Shown: positions 6,698 through 9,260 of the stretch, one piece after another
Layout: each line of letters opens with the position of its first letter
How positions within the stretch are numbered: position 1 is the first letter of the stretch
Assembly (NCBI GenBank): GCA_026786065.1
Contig: JAJAYS010000321.1
Coordinates: 1 to 9,260, forward strand
DNA length: 9,260 bases
Origin: Polaromonas sp.
GTDB lineage: Bacteria > Pseudomonadota > Gammaproteobacteria > Burkholderiales > Burkholderiaceae_C
Direction: 5' to 3'
Program-made: the position numbers and the translations under genes
The notes under the pieces: model-generated
Told to the model about the DNA's origin: nothing
The model's database searches: none
What the model saw: only the letters and a program-made list of their open reading frames with translations

Positions 6698-7807
6698 TCA
6701 ATCGAACACCGGCGATTCCACTCCAAGCACCTTGTGCAGCTTCGGGCTGGTTGTGGTGTATTGAAGGTGAATCTTTTTGTCCGGGAAAATGATGGGTGCG
6801 GCGCCGAATGCCGCCAAGGCGCATTCGTGGAAGCCGCTCAAAATGAGCTTTTTTTTGCCGGGGTAGGTGTTGATGTCGCCAACTGCAAAAATGCCTGGAG
6901 TGTTGGTAGAGAATTTTTCAGTATCGACCCGCAGCTGCTTGCGCTCGATGTCCAGGCCCCATTCGGCAATCGGCCCGAGCTTTGGGCTCAAACCAAAAAA
7001 TACCAGAAGCAGGTCAAGCGGCACTACTCGTGTGATGCCATCCGCGCCAGTGACCTTCACGCCCACCAGGCGCCCGTCTTTTTCGTCGTAGCCAGTGATC
7101 TGCCCGACGATGAATTGCATCTCATAACTGTCACAGAGCGCCTTCATTTTTGCAACGCTGGCCGGCGCGGCCTTGAAGCCGTCGCGGCGATGGATCAGGA
7201 TCACGCTCTCGGCCTTGTTCGGCCCGTCGTTTACAAAGTTCAAAGCCCAGTCGAGTGCGGAGTCGCCGCCGCCAACGACAACGATGTTCTTGCCAGCAAA
7301 ATCCGCCGGGTTTCTGACGCGGTAGAACAACTGCGTGTCGTCAAACCTACTCAATCCTTCAACCCGCAGCAATTTTGGCTGGAATGCGCCCACGCCGGCC
7401 GCAATGAAAATCGTTTTGGTCAGGAACCGCGTGCCGCGTGAAGTCTCGACGTAAAAACGCCCGTCCTGCTGGCGCTCTACTGTGCTGACTTCCTGGCCAA
7501 AATGAAAGGTCGCGCCGAAAGGCTGGATCTGCTTGAGCAGGCTGTCTGTCAGCTCCTTGCCGGTGCAAACCGGTACGGCGGGAATGTCGTAGATCGGCTT
7601 GTCTGGATACAGCTCTATGCACTGCCCGCCCGGGTAAGCCAGCGAATCGATGACATGCGCCTTGATCTCCAGCAGCCCCAGCTCGAAGACCTGGAACAGC
7701 CCAACCGGGCCCGCCCCCACGATAACCGCGTCGGTCTCTATCGGTCCATCGTGCTGTGCTGCGGTGGCAATGACTTGCCGATTGATTTGCGCATCCATAA
7801 GATTCAT
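6698..7807 (-). CDS. Ferredoxin--NADP(+) reductase, TrxB-like (FNR type 2)
   Basis: FAD-dependent reductase moving electrons between NADPH and ferredoxin in the cytoplasm. The 369-residue product has the two-dinucleotide-fold layout of thioredoxin-reductase-like FNRs. The FAD site is [11 protein letters not shown] (28-38), followed by [20 protein letters not shown] (58-77). The NAD(P) fold is [15 protein letters not shown] (175-189), with HRR at 206-208 placed to bind the NADPH 2'-phosphate. The second FAD contact is GIFAVGD (305-311). The redox CxxC of true thioredoxin reductases, expected near residues 135-140 of that family, is absent, which supports FNR. fdxA lies 24 bases upstream on the same strand, so the two are almost certainly co-transcribed and are likely redox partners. 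ATG 7807 is chosen; an in-frame ATG three codons later (7798) is equally possible and neither has a ribosome site. The physiological direction and final acceptor are not shown by sequence. Confidence 0.92.
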   Translation of the reverse strand: MNLMDAQINRQVIATAAQHDGPIETDAVIVGAGPVGLFQVFELGLLEIKAHVIDSLAYPGGQCIELYPDKPIYDIPAVPVCTGKELTDSLLKQIQPFGATFHFGQEVSTVERQQDGRFYVETSRGTRFLTKTIFIAAGVGAFQPKLLRVEGLSRFDDTQLFYRVRNPADFAGKNIVVVGGGDSALDWALNFVNDGPNKAESVILIHRRDGFKAAPASVAKMKALCDSYEMQFIVGQITGYDEKDGRLVGVKVTGADGITRVVPLDLLLVFFGLSPKLGPIAEWGLDIERKQLRVDTEKFSTNTPGIFAVGDINTYPGKKKLILSGFHECALAAFGAAPIIFPDKKIHLQYTTTSPKLHKVLGVESPVFD

Positions 7808-7831
7808 GTTTCGTTTCGGTCGATCAAGCGA

Positions 7832-8161
7832 TCAGCGGACCAGCTCGGCGAGCTTGCCTGTCTTGTCTTTCCATTCGTCTGCATCGGGCAAGGCGGGCTT
7901 GCGTTTAGTGATGCTTTTCCAGCCCGCTGCGCTGCTTAACTCGATATTGAGCGCAATGAACTTCATCTGGTCGGCAGGTACGTCTTCCTCGGCATAAATC
8001 GCATTCACCGGGCACTCCGGAATGCAGACCGCGCAGTCGATGCATTCGTCCGGGTCGATGACCAGCATGTTCGGGCCCTCGCGAAAGCAGTCAACCGGGC
8101 AGACGTCCACGCAGTCGGTGTATTTGCAGCGGATGCACGATTCAGAAACGATGTGGGTCAT
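7832..8161 (-). CDS. fdxA: 7Fe ferredoxin FdxA ([3Fe-4S][4Fe-4S], FdI type)
   Basis: Small soluble electron carrier of 109 residues, close in layout to Azotobacter ferredoxin I (106 residues). Nine cysteines are at 9, 12, 17, 21, 25, 40, 43, 46 and 50. By alignment with FdI (shift of one), C9, C17 and C50 should bind the [3Fe-4S] cluster and C21, C40, C43 and C46 the [4Fe-4S] cluster, leaving C12 and C25 free. The motif [18 protein letters not shown] (9-26) and [15 protein letters not shown] (37-51) are diagnostic, and the C-terminal part with LPDADEW is the FdI extension. The reading frame is open to 8302 but ATG 8161 is the family start. There is no Shine-Dalgarno sequence; seven A residues directly precede the ATG region. 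It sits between cysN (109 bases upstream) and fpr (24 bases downstream). Its acceptor is not shown by sequence. Confidence 0.95.
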   Translation of the reverse strand: MTHIVSESCIRCKYTDCVDVCPVDCFREGPNMLVIDPDECIDCAVCIPECPVNAIYAEEDVPADQMKFIALNIELSSAAGWKSITKRKPALPDADEWKDKTGKLAELVR

Positions 8162-8259
8162 ATTTTTTTGGACGTGGCCGGGAGGCGAGCGGATACCTTG
8201 ACGATTCCCAATTTTAAGAGCTTTCAGCCAACCGGTCGGCCAGCCATTTTTGGCCCCGG

Positions 8260-8282
8260 ATGCCGGTGGCTTATGCCGGCAT
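8260..8282 (-). repeat. Stem-loop over the cysN stop codon
   Basis: ATGCCGG at 8260-8266 is the inverted complement of CCGGCAT at 8276-8282, giving a perfect 7-bp stem and a 9-base loop that contains the cysN stop codon (8271-8273). No T-run follows on either strand, so it does not look like a complete intrinsic terminator. It could be an mRNA stability or processing element between cysN and fdxA, or chance in GC-rich DNA. Confidence 0.35.
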
Positions 8283-9260
8283 GAGGCCTGTTTCAGCAGC
8301 AACGGCGCCGACCGGCACCGCTCCCGCCGTGCGGTGGCTGGCTGGGTCTATCAACACAAGCGCACCGCGCACCCCCGAATGGGCAAACGGCAGCACCGGC
8401 AGCGCCTCCAGCAAGGACAACTCCAACTCTCCGATGGCGTTAACTGGCAGTGCGTCGGCTTCGTTCGCCTGCAGCGTGTGGATGTCGAGCTGATTGACGA
8501 TGCGGCTGACTTTGGCTTTAACCCATCTGTGCGCGGGCAGAGCCCAGTAACCGCGGCCCGGTACCAATGCCTCATCGTCGAGCCAGGCCCGCGTTACGCG
8601 AATGTCTTTTTGCATTGCGATCGTGCTGTCGGGCTCGTCGGCCAGTAGCCAGTCGCCACGCGAAACATCGAGTTCCCGATCCAGAATCAGACCGGCGCTG
8701 CGCCCCGAAACGACCGCTTCGGGCTGGCGCGTGGCATTCAGAACAGCCACCACGATGGCACTTTTGCCGCCGGGCATCACGGTAATGCGCTGGCCGGCAC
8801 GCAGCACTCCCGTGGCGACGCAACCCCAGAATATCCGCCGACCTTGGGCCGTGTCATTGCTGGCCGAAAACTTCTCGACCCACTGAACCGAAAGCGAAAA
8901 AGGCAGGGCCGAATCGGACTTGGTTGCCGGCAGCCGTTCGAGCAGTTGCAGCAGGCTCGGACCGTGGTAGTCGCACCAACCCAATACGGCATCGACGACA
9001 TTGGTGCCAATCAGCGCCGACACCGGAACGATGGCCTGGACGGCGATGCCGGCCGCTTCTGCAAACTGCAGCAGCGCCGCGCGAATATGCGCAAAGGCCA
9101 GTTCTGGCTGATCCACCGCGTCGAGCTTGTTGACCGCAAAGACGATGGAAGGGACGCGCAGCAGCTTGACCAGCAGAGAACGGCGGCGCGTTTGCGGGAG
9201 CAGGGCGGGCAGGGCATCCTGCCAGCGCAGCTTGGTGGCATCGACCAGCACCACAGCGGC
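8271..9260 (-). CDS. cysN: Sulfate adenylyltransferase subunit 1 (CysN), C-terminal part
   Basis: GTPase subunit of ATP sulfurylase, which with CysD makes adenosine 5'-phosphosulfate, the first step of sulfate assimilation. The 5' end lies beyond the window; 329 codons remain, with the frame open to the edge. The visible part starts in the GTPase domain (VVLVDATK, then LLPQTRR) with the G4 motif NKLD at 9131-9120 and a G5-like VPVSAL soon after. EF-Tu-like domain 2 follows ([36 protein letters not shown]) and then domain 3 ([40 protein letters not shown]). The [10 protein letters not shown] segment and NKLD favour CysN over EF-Tu or SelB. The P-loop and DxxG motifs are outside the window. Whether a fused CysC kinase exists cannot be so here, since the protein ends normally after domain 3. 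cysD and other cys genes are expected upstream. fdxA and fpr follow on the same strand. Confidence 0.93.
   Translation of the reverse strand, partial: AAVVLVDATKLRWQDALPALLPQTRRRSLLVKLLRVPSIVFAVNKLDAVDQPELAFAHIRAALLQFAEAAGIAVQAIVPVSALIGTNVVDAVLGWCDYHGPSLLQLLERLPATKSDSALPFSLSVQWVEKFSASNDTAQGRRIFWGCVATGVLRAGQRITVMPGGKSAIVVAVLNATRQPEAVVSGRSAGLILDRELDVSRGDWLLADEPDSTIAMQKDIRVTRAWLDDEALVPGRGYWALPAHRWVKAKVSRIVNQLDIHTLQANEADALPVNAIGELELSLLEALPVLPFAHSGVRGALVLIDPASHRTAGAVPVGAVAAETGLMPA

Noticed and set aside
6662..7441. 259-codon plus-strand open frame opposite the ferredoxin reductase
   Set aside because: No recognisable domain, no ribosome site, and fully antisense to a well-supported gene.

Overview
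The window looks like a chromosomal housekeeping segment of a betaproteobacterium, most likely order Burkholderiales and perhaps Comamonadaceae. This is inferred from high GC, the character of the LeuA, CysN and FdxA proteins, the FAD-dependent TrxB-type ferredoxin reductase beside an Azotobacter FdI-type ferredoxin, and the aat-bpt gene pair. No mobile element, CRISPR array, phage gene or obvious foreign island is visible.

Layout, left to right. Bases 12-50 are the intrinsic terminator of an upstream gene outside the window. leuA (2-isopropylmalate synthase, 116-1654, +) follows, then a 207-base gap, then a pbpG-like D-Ala-D-Ala endopeptidase (1862-2932, +). It converges on a minus-strand block that is transcribed aat (4565-5329) -> bpt (3822-4565) -> iclR-type regulator (2995-3777). 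aat and bpt overlap by one base and together form the bacterial N-degron aminoacyl transferase pair. Divergent from aat are tRNA-Asn(GUU) (5501-5576, +), its terminator, and thiD (5736-6578, +). thiD converges on a second minus-strand block: 3' part of cysN (8271-9260, cut by the window edge) -> fdxA (7832-8161) -> ferredoxin-NADP reductase (6698-7807), closed by a probable terminator at 6648-6673.

How the genes relate. Most are unrelated housekeeping genes for leucine synthesis, peptidoglycan remodelling, targeted proteolysis, translation and thiamine synthesis. Two groupings carry functional information. aat and bpt are translationally coupled and both attach Leu or Phe to N-termini destined for ClpS/ClpAP. 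cysN, fdxA and fpr place a complete NADPH -> FAD -> 7Fe ferredoxin electron path directly after a sulfate-activation gene, which suggests, as inference, reductant supply for sulfite reduction.

I did not find a clearly new biological system. The points most worth checking are the sulfate-linked ferredoxin module, the IclR regulator with an 11-base AT-rich palindrome just upstream, the strongly basic linker in the PbpG-like protein, and the near absence of Shine-Dalgarno sequences in front of most genes.
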